Origin: Zygnema cylindricum
Lineage: Eukaryota; Streptophyta; Zygnematophyceae; Zygnematales; Zygnemataceae
Reading direction: 5' to 3'
DNA length: 64,000 nucleotides
NCBI GenBank assembly: GCA_037447655.1
Contig: JBBHKE010002234.1
Span: 1-64,000 of the forward strand
In this document: positions 10,285 through 23,593 of the stretch, piece after piece
Layout: each line of letters starts with the position of its first letter
Position numbering within the stretch: the stretch's first letter is position 1
The notes under the pieces: generated by a model
Database searches by the model: none
Seen by the model: the letters and a program-made list of their open reading frames with translations, nothing else
What the model was told of the DNA's origin: nothing
Translations under genes and position numbers: made by a program

Positions 10285-11180
10285 AAAGACCACACCACAA
10301 ACAACAACAACAACAACAACGACGAAGCTGACAACGAGGACGACGACCCCACCGATAATGACAATGACGGCGGCGGCAGCGATGTTGTCGAAGACGACGG
10401 CACCAATGGTGCAACAATGAAGACGCCGAAGAGGACGGTGACGATGACGATGTTGGCTATGGCGATGTCAACAACAACGACAGCGACGAGGGCAAAGATG
10501 ACACGTGTGACAGTGATGGAGACGATGAGCAAGACACCAAGCACGAGGACAAGGACAAGGGCACCACGCATGAAGACAACACTAAGGACGAAGACTACAC
10601 CGACAACAATGACGGCATTGAAGAGGACAACACTAAGGACGACGAGATTGACGCGGATGACGCTGATGACAGCAATGCCAATGCCAACGACAACGACGAC
10701 GGCGATGACAACAACGACGACAAAGGCGATAGAGACGACATTAACGACGGCGATGACGACACTAACAAAGACAACGACACTACGTAGGACGAGAATGAGT
10801 TTGACGACGAGGGTGAGGACGAGAGTTATTACGAGGATGATGATGAGGAAAATGACGGCGACAACGACGAGGATTACAACACTAAGGACAAAGATGACAC
10901 CAAAGACGACAAGAACATAAAAAACACGAAAAAAATAAGAATCACAACAGCGATGATGACGATAATGATGTCGACAACGGCGACGATGATGTTGATGGCG
11001 GCCGTAGGGATGTTGACGATAAAGATGACGATGGCAATGGTGGCAGTGACGACGAAGACACCGAGGTTCAAGACAAAGAGTACGAGGACGACACCAATGA
11101 TGAGGATGACACTAAGGACGAGGACAACACCAAGGACAACAGCTACATCAACAGCAATGCGGACGCCGACGCCAATATAT
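10285..11180. repeat. Degenerate (GAC)n trinucleotide tract in an intron
   Basis: About 0.9 kb built from GAC/GAT/AAC triplets lies between LysM exons 11355-11479 and 10110-10199. On the plus strand one frame reads Asp/Asn/Glu-rich, another Thr/Met-rich, and the minus strand reads Val/Ile-rich. All are by-products of the triplet composition. The acidic frame has a TAG at about 10785. Confidence 0.75.
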
Positions 11181-11354
11181 AGAGAACAGTAAGTTTTTTC
11201 TTGGGTGGTCCGCATTAATTATGGTCGTGGACATGAATGGCGTTGAATTGCAGTTGCAAGAAGTTTTTGTATTTTTACCCTTATACATGTAAATTCTAAA
11301 ACAGTATATAATTAGCAAAATGGGCTTTACGTAAAAGAAGTTGCTAAAACTTAC

Positions 11355-11479
11355 AGGATTTTGAGCCATAAAATAAGTTCGGTTCATTCCGTACACGTTA
11401 TATATGGTGTCGCAAGTAATATTAAATCCTTTTGGAATCGTGTAAATTTGGGGCTTTCCTATGACACTGGCACTGGCAG
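11355..11479 (-). CDS. LysM exon, first of the series
   Basis: A strong acceptor (T-run then GTAG) is followed by 41 codons entering in phase 1 and leaving in phase 0 at GTAAGT. It reads IGKPQIYTIPKGFNITCDTIY..YG..RTYFMAQNP, a clear LysM first half (Y.V..G-type start, TCD, NP). It joins 10110-10199 at NP|GLDC. The phase-1 start matches the end of EGF exon 14297-14431. Confidence 0.8.
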
Positions 11480-14296
11480 CTACAAAAAAAAAAAACACGC
11501 AACAAATCATATAAGAAAAAGAAAAAAAATACGAAGGAACAAAAACGATAGCAAAAATACAAGAAAGAGACACAAAAAAGGACAAAATGAAAGGAAAAAA
11601 ATAGTATTTCAACATCGATAAAGTTTTTTTTCTCTTTCTGAGTCGCCACTTTAAATTGCATTTTACCATTTGTCAGTTTTCAAATTAGCTATCGTTCGTC
11701 GAGTCAACCATAGCAACAGTTTTTCACCATCTTTTTATTGATATATTCTAACATGAAATGTTTAGAACTATCAACAAGGCACTTTAACTTTTGCTTCATT
11801 TTTTTCAAGTTTTAGTTCACGAGTAATACACTTCGCTCTCAATATTTTGTTAGCTTTGCTCCAAATGAACTCGATTCTCAGTTCGTGGATTTTCAATCTT
11901 CAACGTCAGTTTGACCATTAAATAAAAACTGACATTTTAACAGATTCACATTTTCTTTATCTGCCCTCAACCTCAGGTTTAAAAAACACCCTATTTAAAG
12001 ATCAAACAAAAAAAACCTCCACATTCAGTTTCTCAGTCCGCAATCTTCAGGTTCCAGTTTCCATTTTATAGTTTTTCTTTTTCTGTATTTCAAGATTCAT
12101 ATTGTATTTCCACGGAAACGTTAATAAAAAGTTCTTTTAGGAATGACAAACTATTACATTCTTTCGTAAGTGGAAATTTTTGGGAAAAAGTAATTTATTA
12201 CTAAAATCCATAGAATTATGCCTTTCCAAAATAAATAAAAACTCTTATAGTTAACCACTCATAAGTGGGGTTATCAAAAACAATTGATGTCTTAATATTG
12301 AACCAATGATTTGTGTAGTAATTTAATCATGGATATTACCAATTAACGTAGGATTTACTCTACGACTCACATGGTTACAGGTTTTACCCATAGAATAAAG
12401 AAGTCACATGGTTACAGGTTTTACCCATAGAATAAAGAAGTCAGGCATTTTTGCAAATAAAAATTCTATTAATCGGTGCACAGATGTGTGTAGACAATAC
12501 GCACCAGAAACACCTAGAAATAATGAAATACAAAAAAATAGCCGAATTTTATTTTACAACAAGGCTATTTTTCATTTTTTTTGACTCGTAACAATTTATT
12601 TAGCCTTATCGGCTGTCACCATCAGCTCCGCATCGGTTGCATTTGATTGGTCGGAGCGGAACTCTTAAGTTTCTATGTCCTAGGTAGACTTTAACTGACA
12701 GGCTGGAGTAAGACGCGTTTGCACAGGACTTTTTTGTTGACACAATCTTTTATTTCTCATTGCAGGGTTCCCCTATGCAAAGGAGAGCCCGTCGATCCCT
12801 TGTCCTATGTAAAAATGGCGGGGAAAACAAGATTCTATTGGTCTATAAGTTTGACTGAGATAAAAGTGCTTGCAGGTCTATTAACGTTGTCATGAAACAA
12901 AACAATGGGGAAAAACTCCTTGGAGACCGTATCAACACACTTGCACTGACTCTTGAGTCCATATATTCTAAGGTTCCAGTTTATTGTTCATTATGTCAGT
13001 TTTTATGCTCACTATTTACTTTAATTAACGGAATTGAAGTAAAGTGCAACTCCTGTGTTTTCTCCGTGGCTCAGTTGAATCTCTTTGTTTGTTCTAGACG
13101 GTTGTGAGATCGGCTTTCAGAAATATAAAAAAAAGTCCAATGGTTTTTGCGCAGTTTGTACACAGTTTTTAGGAATTTTGTTGTATTTTGTTGCCGTAAG
13201 CCCTTGCGTGGAACAAAAATAGTGATTACGAAAAGCGCATCACTAAAACAAAGCATAATTACAAATTTTCTTTAACATAAATTGTAATTTAAAGTTCACT
13301 CAAGTGTAAAATTAGTTTGTAAAACACCAGTTCTTTGTACAATCATTACTGAACGGGAACAAACTTGATCTCATCGACCAGCCTTCATTTGTGACCACGA
13401 TACATCGCTTTAAGTGGCTTTAATACTACTTTTTTACTTTAAATCAGTCATATGAATCTTAACAGTTCGGGCGCCCGTTGGAACAGATGACACTCAAAAC
13501 TTCAAAATCATCAGACGTTCGCCCTCAAATGATGTTATTGCAAGCTCTATAATTCTAAGCTTATCTACAATCGATATTTACCGTTATAGACTTGTACAAT
13601 CGTACAATATTCTTTAGTTCATACAATTCAATCTACGGAACAAAGTGGCATAGTGCACATACTCTATTTTGTATTGTACAGACATGTCATATCTATTTTA
13701 GTCGAACCACCGATGTTAAAACTATAGAATTTACTAACATTTTTTGGTCTTATGGATCATCAAACTGCTTTGTTGTTTTTGTGTTTCTTCTAAGAGCCTC
13801 TTCCAAAGCGTACTCGACAGAAAGATCTACAAGTCGTAAATGTTGTGACATGAAGGAAAGGAAAAAGGAAGATTTCCTTAGAAGGTCGCTTTATCTAAAC
13901 TATCCAAACTATCAGGGCATAAATCACACTAGAATCCAAAAAAAAAAAAAGACAACAAAAAAAAAGAGATTAAACATTCCGGTGAAAAATAAAACGTGAC
14001 AGAATATAAGCAACACAAAATAATTTTAAATAAAAGCAAAGTAACATAACTAACCTAGCCGTAAACACTACTTCATACCTTAAACACAATAGAAAAAGTG
14101 GGCCTATGGCTTAAGTTGAAGGCGACGCTAGGCTTAAGGTAACAAGTACAGAATTCATGTATGTGCGTTGAGTCGTGTGGAAAAAAATTGCTAAGTCCAA
14201 GACCTCACCTACTACCCTGCTTTGTCGTAGAAATTCAAGGTTAAGTATTTTATTTTGTAGATTCACTTAGATTGAGACTTTTAGCATACAACTCAC
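11480..14296 (-). other. Intron, no coding exon recognised
   Basis: AT-rich sequence with a 37-bp direct repeat at 12367-12403 and 12404-12440. A short stretch near 13495-13530 (GTTCGCCCTCAAATGATGTTA) resembles the satellite unit at 1.9-3.0 kb. The plus-strand ORF at 13592-13999 shows no recognisable family. Confidence 0.5.
12367..12440. repeat. 37-bp tandem duplication
   Basis: Two adjacent identical copies starting TCACATGGTTACAGG. Confidence 0.9.
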
Positions 14297-14431
14297 ATGG
14301 AACACAAGTGAGCACGCCGTTAGAATTGTCTGTCGTGTAGAGAAGAGGGCAAATGCACGTGTAATCTCCCTTGGTATTGACACATGTGCCAACGCCGCAT
14401 GGGTTATTGCGGCCAAAAGTGCACGGAAACT
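14297..14431 (-). CDS. EGF-like module exon 2
   Basis: 135 bp, symmetric phase 1-1, acceptor GTGCACACAG, donor GTGAGT. The six-cysteine EGF pattern is visible: FPCTFGRNNPCGVGTCVN then YTCICPLLY and LTCVP. Cysteine spacing and the CGVGTCVNTKGDYTC core are typical. EGF modules act as spacers or protein contacts in extracellular proteins. It shares layout with EGF exon 24410-24568; the 9.9-kb intron between them carries a copia element. Confidence 0.85.
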
Positions 14432-14498
14432 CTGTGTGCACACCAGTCAAGAAAAAAACAGTTCATTACTTTGGTGATGGTTAAGTTGACATGAGCGC

Positions 14499-14946
14499 AA
14501 GAGTGAGAGGGGGAGAGAGAGGGAGAGAGCGGGCGAGGGAGAGGGAGATGGAGAGCGAGAGGAAAAGGGAGAGGGGTAGGGAGAGGGAGTGGAAGATGGA
14601 GGGGAAGATGGAGACGGATAACAGGGAGAGGGACAAAAAGGCGGAGAGGGAGAGGGATAGACAGGTAGAAGGAGAGAAAGATGTCGAGGGAGCTTAAGCG
14701 GGAAATGAAGAGGGAGAGGGAGAGAGAGCGGGAATGAGAGAGGAAGATGGAGTGAGGGAGGCGGATAAACGCAAGGAGTGCAGCACAAGCTGAGGAAGAG
14801 GGAGAGGGAAAGGGAGAGGAAAAAGGAGATTAATAGAGAGGGAGACGAAAGAGAGGGAGGGAGAGTGAGGGAGGACGAAAAAGGGAGAGGAAGAGGGAAA
14901 TGGAGAGGTAGAGGGAGAGGAAGAGGCAGAGGAAGAGGGTGAGGGC
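14499..14946. repeat. GA-rich (plus-strand) minisatellite in intron
   Basis: Imperfect GGGAGAGGGAGA-type purine tract; the minus (transcript) strand is C/T-rich. ORFs here are low-complexity. Confidence 0.85.
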
Positions 14947-16400
14947 TTTCGGTTTTGCAAGTTAATACATACAGAACACTAATGCACGGCTAAAGTAGGC
15001 ATTAGTGAATCACGAAGTGGATAGGATTTGGAGAAGCATAGGATTCACATCAATAGATTAGACACGTTGAGGCAGGTGGGAATGTATTAATATTGTGTTT
15101 TTTTTCTGCGGACTACCCTGTTGGGATAGTTTCAGTTAGCGTCGGATTAAGTATTACTCAGTTTGAGTTGTTGTTGGGTTTGCTGGTGCAAATTGTCGGC
15201 GTAAAGGTTGTTTCGGTTTCAGTTACGTCGTCAGTTTCATTTGGTTTTGTACGGTCAATTAAGTGCGTAGTAATCTATGTTCGTAGTGTGATTCACAGTT
15301 TCCGTGAAATTGCGTCTTGTTGGGCGTGGCGTGGATAGTTTCGAGACCAAAAGTATTTTGTATGGCACACGTCCTCTTGTGGACTGTGGCGCCTTAATGC
15401 TAGTTTCCTTTAGTGGAAACGAAGGGCAGTTATTTGTCAGTCGTGTGAAAGGTATTTAGAAAAACCTTCCCTTCGTCCCTGTTTCAAAGTGTTTTAAGAA
15501 TTCTTCCATTGATGTGAAAATCGTTTCTGTTTTGGATCCTAGTGAACTCTATTGCTTTGGCTACTTTCTGCCTTGCATCTCAGTTTGAGGAAATTTGTTG
15601 CGTCTGTTTATTCCACTAACACGCTTTTCTTGTTTGTGGTAGAATATTTTTCCTCCATATTTGAGACTTATTCTTGTGCTCCGGATGTTTGTCAAGCACT
15701 TGTGGCGTAAGTGGGGGCTTTAGGGTGGTCCTTGAATTGGAGTTTTATCAGATTTTCAAAGAGACCGATTATCATTTCCTCCATTCTGTAAAGTGTAAAG
15801 TGAAAAGTGAATCAGGTGAGAGTTCTTCTTCCCTTTTGCCCCCACTGTTGCTATTGGTCCTCCGATCTTTGTTGGGCAAGCCATTGTGCGTTGACTGCAG
15901 TGTGTCTCTTCTGGCTTGCTTGTCGTTGACTTATATACTTCCCTTGTTTTGATTTTTTCCCTTCTCAACCGTATTTCCACTTCTCTTCGTTTTTACTATC
16001 TGACTGACTTGTTGCTTTCTATTTTGCAGATTGACGGTGATGTCTTCTCTGCCATGGTCGACCGGATCATGACTGGTTATTGTAGCTTCTCGGCTACCTC
16101 TATTTTGTTTTCCCCTCATGCGTCTCTCGTTGGCGCAAAATGTTTCCACGCTTCCGCTTGTGAGGGCTTCTCTCTGATTTCCATTATGTGTGTCAACTTG
16201 TGATTTTTTTTAACCGTTGACGCATGTCGAATTTTTCGACATGTTTTCTTTTTTGCTGCCTGTATTTAGGATTTGCCACGTTTCCTTTTCGTCAAATGTC
16301 TATTCTGTTTCTTTCCATTTTGTTGCTCGTGGCACTCTCATACTTCTGAATTGGTTGGATGATTGATTGATCTGAATTTGCATTTCGTGTTGTCTCAAGT
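14947..16400. other. Intron sequence with no recognised gene, T-rich
   Basis: A block near 15365-15395 (CGTCC, TGTGGACT, GGCGCC) resembles one near 21838-21866, so both may belong to the same repeat family. The 3' LTR of the adjacent copia was expected here, but I found no match to 23594-24068. Confidence 0.4.
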
Positions 16401-16559
16401 CTGCAGATTGTCATTTGCTAGTGGGAATCCTTAAGTGGAGGTGAGAGTGGCAAAATTCGGTTATGCTCCTCGAACTGGTGGAGCCACCTCTTCTTGGTCG
16501 CTTGACAACGACGCATATCTTGTAAGTCAATTTCATTCCGGTTCTCTCTTGTCCTCCCA

Positions 16560-17091
16560 CTATTGCTGTACACATCGCCGGCTACTCCGAGTGAGAGAGC
16601 TCTTTGAGAGTCACAAATGACTAGAATGGGGAAGTTGGAGGAGATTGGAGATTGGAGGGAAATGACGGAGGAAATTGGAGATTAGAGAAAAGTGCTCAAA
16701 TCCCAATGGCTTCCTTGACGGCATGGGTGGCTCCCTTATAGCCAGCCTTTACTAAAGATAGGGCAAATGTTGGTTGCTTTTTGGATGCCTAGGAAACAAG
16801 GGCTCCATCAAAAGAGTAGCGAACACTTAAGTGAGATTAGCGGTGAAACCAACAAATGTAGAAGAGGAGTTGCCGAAGAAGGTCAATTTAAAAGGACTTG
16901 GTTCTTTTGAAATAACGGACGACTCTTGCAGCAAGAAGGTTCTCAGGTGTAGGGTTCGACACAAATTGGCTTAATTGGCCAACAACAACTGTAATGTTTG
17001 GGTGAGTGCCAGTTACGGATACACTGGATTTATATTGCCATCTAATGGGGTACAGACATGGGTGCAAACAAATATAGAAAATTTGTACCAA
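16560..17091 (-). pseudogene. Copia RNase H fragment
   Basis: Reads HPNITVVVGQLSQFVSNPTPENL..AARVVRYFKRT, then after frameshifts GATHAVKEA near 16730. These match the linker and RNase H start of copia elements. Frames are broken. Confidence 0.65.
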
Positions 17092-17329
17092 ACCTCAGAG
17101 TTAAACTTTTCTTACAAGAGGTAAAGTGTTCAAGCTCGCCGATCGCACTAACAATAATTTTAACACAATTTTTTTGTCTTTTCCTTAAGAGAGGTAGAGT
17201 GTTAAAGCTGTTTGATCACAACTAATATGATTCCAGCACACAACCAATTAAAATTCTAGCATAGTATTCTAGCTCGCTTAAGTATGTTAGTGCAAATGGG
17301 AATTGAGCATGGTTTTGACCTCGAGGATT

Positions 17330-17981
17330 TGAGGGATAGAATAACAAGATAAAAGAAAATTGTCTACATAAATGTTGTTTATTACAAGATTTTCGTTTTT
17401 ACCTCTGGTGAAGATTCCAAAATTTGTTGCAAGTTTAAATTAGTCATCACTGAGGAGTATGGCTTCGAGATGCTGGCGCCAGACCCATGGAGCTTATTTG
17501 AGACCATGGAGGGACGTGAGGAGGCAATAGACTAGGTGCACTGTGCTTAAGGAAATGTATTTTTTTGGCTGGCAAAAAAATATTTCCGTAAGCCCTCTTT
17601 GTGGGCGCCATAGAAAAAGATTGTCACCACATCCGTTTGGTGGACGCCTCAAATTTATGATATCACAATGGAGAGGATGATACGGATGGAGGCATATTTT
17701 GCAACAGGTGTGTATGTTTTAGTGAAGTTCAATCTTAAACTTTTGAGGAAACCATTTGCAACAAAAAGAGCTTTAAAACAAGCAAGGGAGCCATCTTCCG
17801 TTGTTTTGGCTCGGAAAACCAATTTCGATATGATGACTTTGCGACCGTGATGGAGAGTGGTGAAGGAAGTGGAAAGTTTCCAAGTGCCACTAAACTCTAA
17901 GGAGTCAAATCCAGTATCTATCGCAGCCTGGACTTTAGCCTGGACAGCATTGGGACCTCCCACGGCCTCAAAAAAAGACAA
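17330..17981 (-). pseudogene. Copia reverse transcriptase fragment
   Basis: Positions 17981-17655 are open and read a copia RT N-terminus (DGSLACFKALFVANGFL, TKTYTPVAKYASIRIIL). Below 17655 the similarity continues through stops: a YGLKQAPR-like segment as HGLK-stop-APWVWRQ, and a catalytic YVDD-like box as YVDN. The catalytic box has therefore lost its second Asp. Confidence 0.75.
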
Positions 17982-20149
17982 AGGACCGTCAGATGTTGCA
18001 ATGCTAATGACGCCATGAGTGGCTCAAGTTTGTTGAGATTTGATCTGAGCACCTTTTCGAGTGGCAGGGATGCTGGATCACTAATGATACCACTAAAAGG
18101 GCATGTGTTATGACGTAGTGAGGGTTTTCTAGGCGAATTGGAGAAAGGAAGGAAGGATTGAAATTGGTCTCTGGAAGAGAAAGGCGAGAGTAGAGGTGTT
18201 TTTTGTGAGAACAAACAAAGATGGAAGAGTGAGCAAAAAGGTCGTGGCAGAGAGATAATACAAAAGGAATGGCGAAATGATCAAGAGTGCTGCAAGTAGA
18301 GGAAGGTGGGCGGGAAGAGGGGACAAAAAAGTGAGAGGAGTAGAGTAGAGTAATTTGTAGAGGGGCGTTACATTAAATGTGATGTCACAACTCAAAAATA
18401 CATGGAATTTGTTGATTAGCCAGATTTGATTTTTTTTTTTTTTTTGGTAGAGTATCCAACCAAGAATCACGATTTCGGGCGGCTACGCTATTTTTTTGTA
18501 TACAAGAGATTTTTTGTCCATGCAATGTCACTAAATATTAAAAGGTTAACGTCAAGTTTCTTCCTCGTCCAAGCCTTCTGGGGAACTAGGTTCGACAAGG
18601 TGTTGGCCATAGGTTTCGTAAATTGTTGGTCGTTGTGATGGCTTCTCCCCAAAAGAAGGGTCGTGAAGTGCAACTTGAAACAAGCCATGTTGACAACGGT
18701 GCCATTATTGCGTTTCAAGGCTCCATACTGTTTGGGGGTGTGAGTTATTGAAGAATGATGAGTGATGCCTTTAAGTGAAAGGAATGAGGCAAAGTCAATG
18801 GAGGAAAATTCTCCTCAGTTGTTAGTCCGTTTAATTTTGATGCGGCATTTTAATACGGTAGTTAATGCGACACTTAAAAATGTTTTCAGCTTTGGAGTTG
18901 AAATGTTGAAATATGGCAAGGGCATCAGGTTTACAATGGACAAGGTACAAATGACAGTAGCAAATAATGTCCTTGATTAACGTGATGAGGTACAGAGAAC
19001 CTTTATGATTGGATATGGACATTCGTCCACATAAGGTACTCTGGATCAAAGAAAGTGGTCTGTTGGATTGGGTGCTATACCTTAGATTCAACCTGTACAA
19101 AAGGAAATATTTTGGTTTGCCAAAGAATCTAATCCAATAACGTTACCTTTTATTTCGTGAAAATTAGAAATGGAAAGATGGCCATTCCGAAGTGCGATTT
19201 AGAGTGATACAAGGAGAAGTGAAGGCCAAATTGACCTGTTCAAGAGGGTGAAAATGATGAATAACTACTACAACAAAACCTTTTATGCGTGACAAAAAGA
19301 TGATTGATAAAAGGAAGATAAGGTGGTGGCCCCTCGTTATAATGCTGAACCGATAAAAAATATACTTTTTCAAAGCACCCATTCGCCTTTATGACCTTCA
19401 ACTGCTTAAAAAACGCATGTTTCTATTTCTCCTCTCAACCGCCTCTATCTTAAGCTTCGTCAGATGATTTAGGGTCATTCAGATGATTCATTGTGACTCC
19501 ATTTTATAAATGAAAGTCTTCCGCCCTTCGCTCTACTAGTTTGTTTTCCGTATTCTGACTACCTTGGTGAAAAAACGATATATTGCCTTCCTTTTTGTCG
19601 ATCTCTTACTTCTCACGTCCACTTCAAATTCCTTGTCTAAGTCGCTACTCTCAATTTCGTTCTTATCCCCATCATCTAAGGATGCCTCTCTTGGTGACAT
19701 ATTTATTGTGATCGACGGGGCTGAGCATGGCTCGTTTAGTGATGAGGGCATGCCGTCGCTGCTTGTCCGTGATTTGTTGATTGTTGCTGGTAGGGTTAAG
19801 GTTAGGAACTTTCTCGGAAATATATTTTGCAAATCGTAATCTCTTCTTTTTCTCCTTCCTCCATCGCTTCTTCCTACTCCTCGTGAATTCATGATGATGA
19901 CTCTCCTCTTAATCTTGAAATCTTTTGGACTCGTTGGCCTTTTTCACCATCCATTCAAATTGTCGTGGAACTCCATATTTTTTTATTCTTGAACCGTTCG
20001 GGTTACCTGGTTGTAGATTGAATATTATATTGTATTCTCACTCTACCCCACAAAGTATCATTCAATGACACTGCCGCATCTTTCCCCTTGTGATTCTTTT
20101 CTTCAATGTGCCCATTACCTGACATCCCTCAATCCTTAAGTGCTTGATT

Positions 20150-20711
20150 GTGGGCACTTTTCCACTGCAAATCGCCTCTAATACATTGTTATCGAAAAAC
20201 AGATTTTGTTTTTCCGTTGGTAACGTGATTAGCTGTCATAATTGCATCTCCTCGGTGATTTGTGAGCACAATGGTGTGGAGCATGGCCCGCACCATTGCT
20301 TGCAACGTCAATTTTCACACGCGATTCCATTTGATTGTGGGGAATATGGAGCCGTCAATTGCTCTTTAGTCCTTGACTTCTAAAAACACTACGTAAGGGC
20401 AGGAAATTTTCCTCCAAGTTACTCACCTCCTCACTACTACCCTCACCTCCTTTCAACACTCACTACCATGACTAAAAATTGCTTAAATGTCTCCAAAGCC
20501 TCCAAATTTGCCTTTAACATGTATACCCATGTTTTCCAACTGAAATCATTAACGATGACCACTATCACTTTTTCCCTTTCAATTGTGACCGGATTTACAT
20601 CCCCAAATTTATCCACATGGATAAGGTCTAAGGGTGCGTTTGCCTTGTATTGTAAATATTTGACAAGGTGTGGCTTCTTTTTATATTTTCTCTTTTGTGC
20701 ATCCTAAAGAC
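20150..20711 (-). pseudogene. Copia integrase core fragment
   Basis: ANAPLDLIHVDKFGDVN, then VIVVIVNDFSWKTWVYML, match the first Asp-containing strands of the integrase core. LQAMVRAMLH near 20290 matches the segment after the catalytic Glu. Frames are interrupted. Confidence 0.65.
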
Positions 20712-21349
20712 CCGATGATTGTCTCTCTTGTCATGAAGTCAAGCCCTCATTTTGCACCGTGACAATCACCTATTTGATAATAATCTATAAAGTATGGCAC
20801 ATATGGCACATGATGCTAGAACCTCCGATCTCTTTTGTTAACTTCTACAGAGTGAAGATGCCCCTTTTTATTAGTCGTCATATTCTCTAGTTTCCTCAAA
20901 ATCGACCGGCTTTGCATGCTGGTTATCATGCCCTTTGCAAACGGCCCCATTTGATTGCTCAAAATTATTTTCCCCCTAGCAAACATGTGGCCATACCACA
21001 TTAGCCATACCACCTTTCTTTTGTTGGTCTGTAATGCCCAAGAGATTAATGCATCCTTTAGGATTCTAGATGATATTGTTGCATCGTAATATGTTGACCT
21101 TTGTTTTCACTTGTCTTGCATTCAAAATATTTAGGCATATTGTTCCCAATGTGTCGATTAACCATCATTGAGAAGTTTGCCACTGATGGACTTGGAGGCA
21201 ATGAGCTTCTTGATGTCAGCGAATAAACCAGCATCAGAGTACATATGGTGTGTGACACCAAAGTCAATAATCTAATTATTGAATTTCCCCTTGTTCGCAT
21301 TTCCTCGTGCTTACAGTAAAGCATCCTCTTTCCTTCCTAATGATTTCTC

Positions 21350-22265
21350 AATGAGTGGAACGTAGAAGTGATTGTGATTCCTTGATTAGTGAAATGTAGC
21401 ACTGCTCTAACTCTGTCACTCATGTTAAGTTCAATGTGGAGAATTGGCCGTCCGTGGATTTGTGAATGTTTTGGTTTGCGTGGTGCGATTCGATCTTGAG
21501 TATGGTTTTACGATTTGAATCGGAATACCTTTGGTTCGTTCAATGAACGGCGGCTCATTACCAGCCGGTACATAGATTTGTGAATGTTTTTCGTTCGTGT
21601 GGCGCTATTCGATCTTGAGTATGGTTTTGCGATTTGAATTGGAACACCTTTGGTTCGTTCAATGTACGGCGGCTAAGTACCAACCAGTATATGGATTATT
21701 TATGTATGATAGTTCAGTTTGGGTTTCGTTTGTTTTGTATTGTTTTGTATGGCAAGTATGTTATTTGGTGTGTTGTACATGTCTTGTTTGTTTCAGTGCA
21801 CGCCATTTTGTATGGCTCTTGAATGTCTTGTTGGGCGCACGTCCGCCTGTGGACTTCAGCGCCCTTGTATTTGTCTTCAGTTATCTTCAGTTAGTAGTGT
21901 TAGTGTTAGTGGCTGTTAGTTGTCTGTCTTAGAAAGAAAAATTAATAAGTGTTCTAATCAGTTTAGCATGCATTCTTTAGGGGATGCATCATGTGTTTGA
22001 AGGAGAGACACATCAAGATGTAGGGAGAGAGGAAGCGAAAGAAGTAAGATAAATGTCAGTAAGAGAAGAACTATTGTTGAGTAAGAAGTAAGAGAGATAG
22101 AAAGAGTTCAGTAAGGAGTGAAAGAGGGAGTGTTTGTATTGAAAAGCCTTTCTTCTTAATATAATGATTTTTGGCCCATGTGAAAGGAGCAAGATGTGAG
22201 TGGTTTAATTTGTAGAATGTTTATTTAAGCTTCCGTTGTGAGATTCATTTATCATATGTGAGCAT
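21350..22265. mobile_element. Sequence nested inside the copia element, LTR-like
   Basis: It interrupts the copia between the Gly-rich gag tail (ends about 22272) and the protease region (about 21290). It contains a 118-bp tandem duplication at 21457-21695. It has no recognised coding content. Size and position suggest a solo LTR, but the ends are not defined. Confidence 0.35.
21457..21695. repeat. 118-bp tandem duplication
   Basis: Copies start at 21457 and 21575 with GATTTGTGAATGTTTT and share CGATCTTGAGTATGGTTTT and CCTTTGGTTCGTTCAATG. About 10% divergent. Confidence 0.9.
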
Positions 22266-22271
22266 TACGGT

Positions 22272-23572
22272 GAGCACTTTACCGATCTTAAAAACTCCAT
22301 CCCCAACAAAACCCCCTCTACCTAATGAAGTACCTCCTCCACTTCCTCCGCTTCCTCCTCTAAATTGTTCGCCTGCACAATTGTTTCCTCCTCGCTAGTA
22401 ACAACCTCGACTAACGTGTCCCCACTTCATAGACGTGTTGCATTGCTTGCTTTTGTTTGGGCGTTTATAGGAAGCATGCTTGGTCTTGTTGCACTTGTAC
22501 CACATTATATGAGAGTTGTCACATTGATATGATCCTCTCCATAGTCCCAATGTCATGCCTCCTCTTTTATTAGGGCTTTCTCCTCTCCCATTTGGTTCTC
22601 TAAAGGTGTAGGCCCCTCTAGTGTCCTCCTCTTTTTGGTAACTAGGATAAGATGAACAATTGTTTTCCTCTATAGATCTTGCTTTCTCATCTGTACTCTT
22701 TAAATGGTTAATCACCTACGGCTAGTTTTCGTGTCCTTTTGATGACCTCTTTACGAACCGCAAAATTACTCGGAAGACAACACATGAGAAAAACCATCTA
22801 TCCTTCTCTAATAGAAAGTTGTTGAGAGAGTTGAGCAGCTCGATGATGACATTGAACCGCTTAACTTGATTGTCAATGTCCTTATAATCCTTCATTATGA
22901 ACCCGATGTACTCCTCTAGGAGATAGCTCTCATTTGTCTTGAAGCCCTTTTTAAACGCATTTAGGAGGGAAATCCAACAATCATAAGCCATGTCGTGAGT
23001 GAGAAATTGCTAATGCATGGAACTGTGATAGCTGTGCGATAAATTATCGCAGTAGATGCCACCAAATCTGTGATAGCTGTGCGATAAATATTCGCATTAG
23101 ATGCTGCCAAATCTCCCCTGTCCCACTTTTTCACTCTGGTGAGATCCTCGGATGGATCCAATAATGTCTCTTTCTCGATCAATCTTTCGAAGCTTTCTTT
23201 TTGTAAATGTTCCTAGAATGTATCTCTTTAAAATTGCAAAGTTAGTGCTTCTAAAGATAATGGTCTTATTAAAGTCTTTAAGATCAACAATTGAATCTCT
23301 TCCTCTTCCTCCTCGTTGAACTTTGGTTTTCCCTTCTTTTTTTTCATTTTTTTCTTGGATTCATTGGAGTTATTACTACCACCTCTATCGTTATCACATC
23401 CCTGCTGTTTGGTATTGAGAAACGCTTGAAAGCGTTTGGACATCGCCTCGTTCATCTTCACGTTTCTTTTGTCGAAGAGAGTCCCTTTAACTCTTCCACT
23501 TGGTTCCGATAGGGCTTTCCTTTTCTCTGACATTTTTTTGATCTTCCACCCCATTCCGGCAAGAGTTGCCAC
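22272..23572 (-). pseudogene. Copia gag with zinc knuckles
   Basis: Pieces in order: MATLAGMGWKIKKMSEKR start at 23572, a DPSEDLTRVKKWDRGDLA segment near 23160, a gag helix region (FKTNESYLLEEYIGFIMKDY) near 22940, a knuckle-like CDNSHIMWYKCNKTKHASY, and CNTSMKWGHVSRGC, then a Gly-rich tail. A 45-bp in-frame duplication lies at 23024-23113. The knuckle cysteines are incomplete. Non-functional. Confidence 0.7.
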
Positions 23573-23576
23573 CTAG

Positions 23577-23591
23577 CCTGGTCGGATACCA
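23577..23591 (-). promoter_or_regulatory. Primer-binding site (initiator Met tRNA type)
   Basis: The minus strand reads TGGTATCCGACCAGG two bases after the LTR end CA, close to the usual plant copia site TGGTATCAGAGC. The other minus-strand copia has the same arrangement at 54299-54313. Confidence 0.7.
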
Positions 23592-23593
23592 AT

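Noticed and set aside
10417-11192. Thr/Met-rich and Asp-rich plus-strand ORFs
   Set aside because: Degenerate (GAC)n repeat within an intron; no start context, no domain, and the acidic frame has a stop.
15365-21866. Two similar short blocks (15.37 and 21.84 kb) as an LTR pair
   Set aside because: Only about 30 bases match and no TG/CA ends or target duplication were found.
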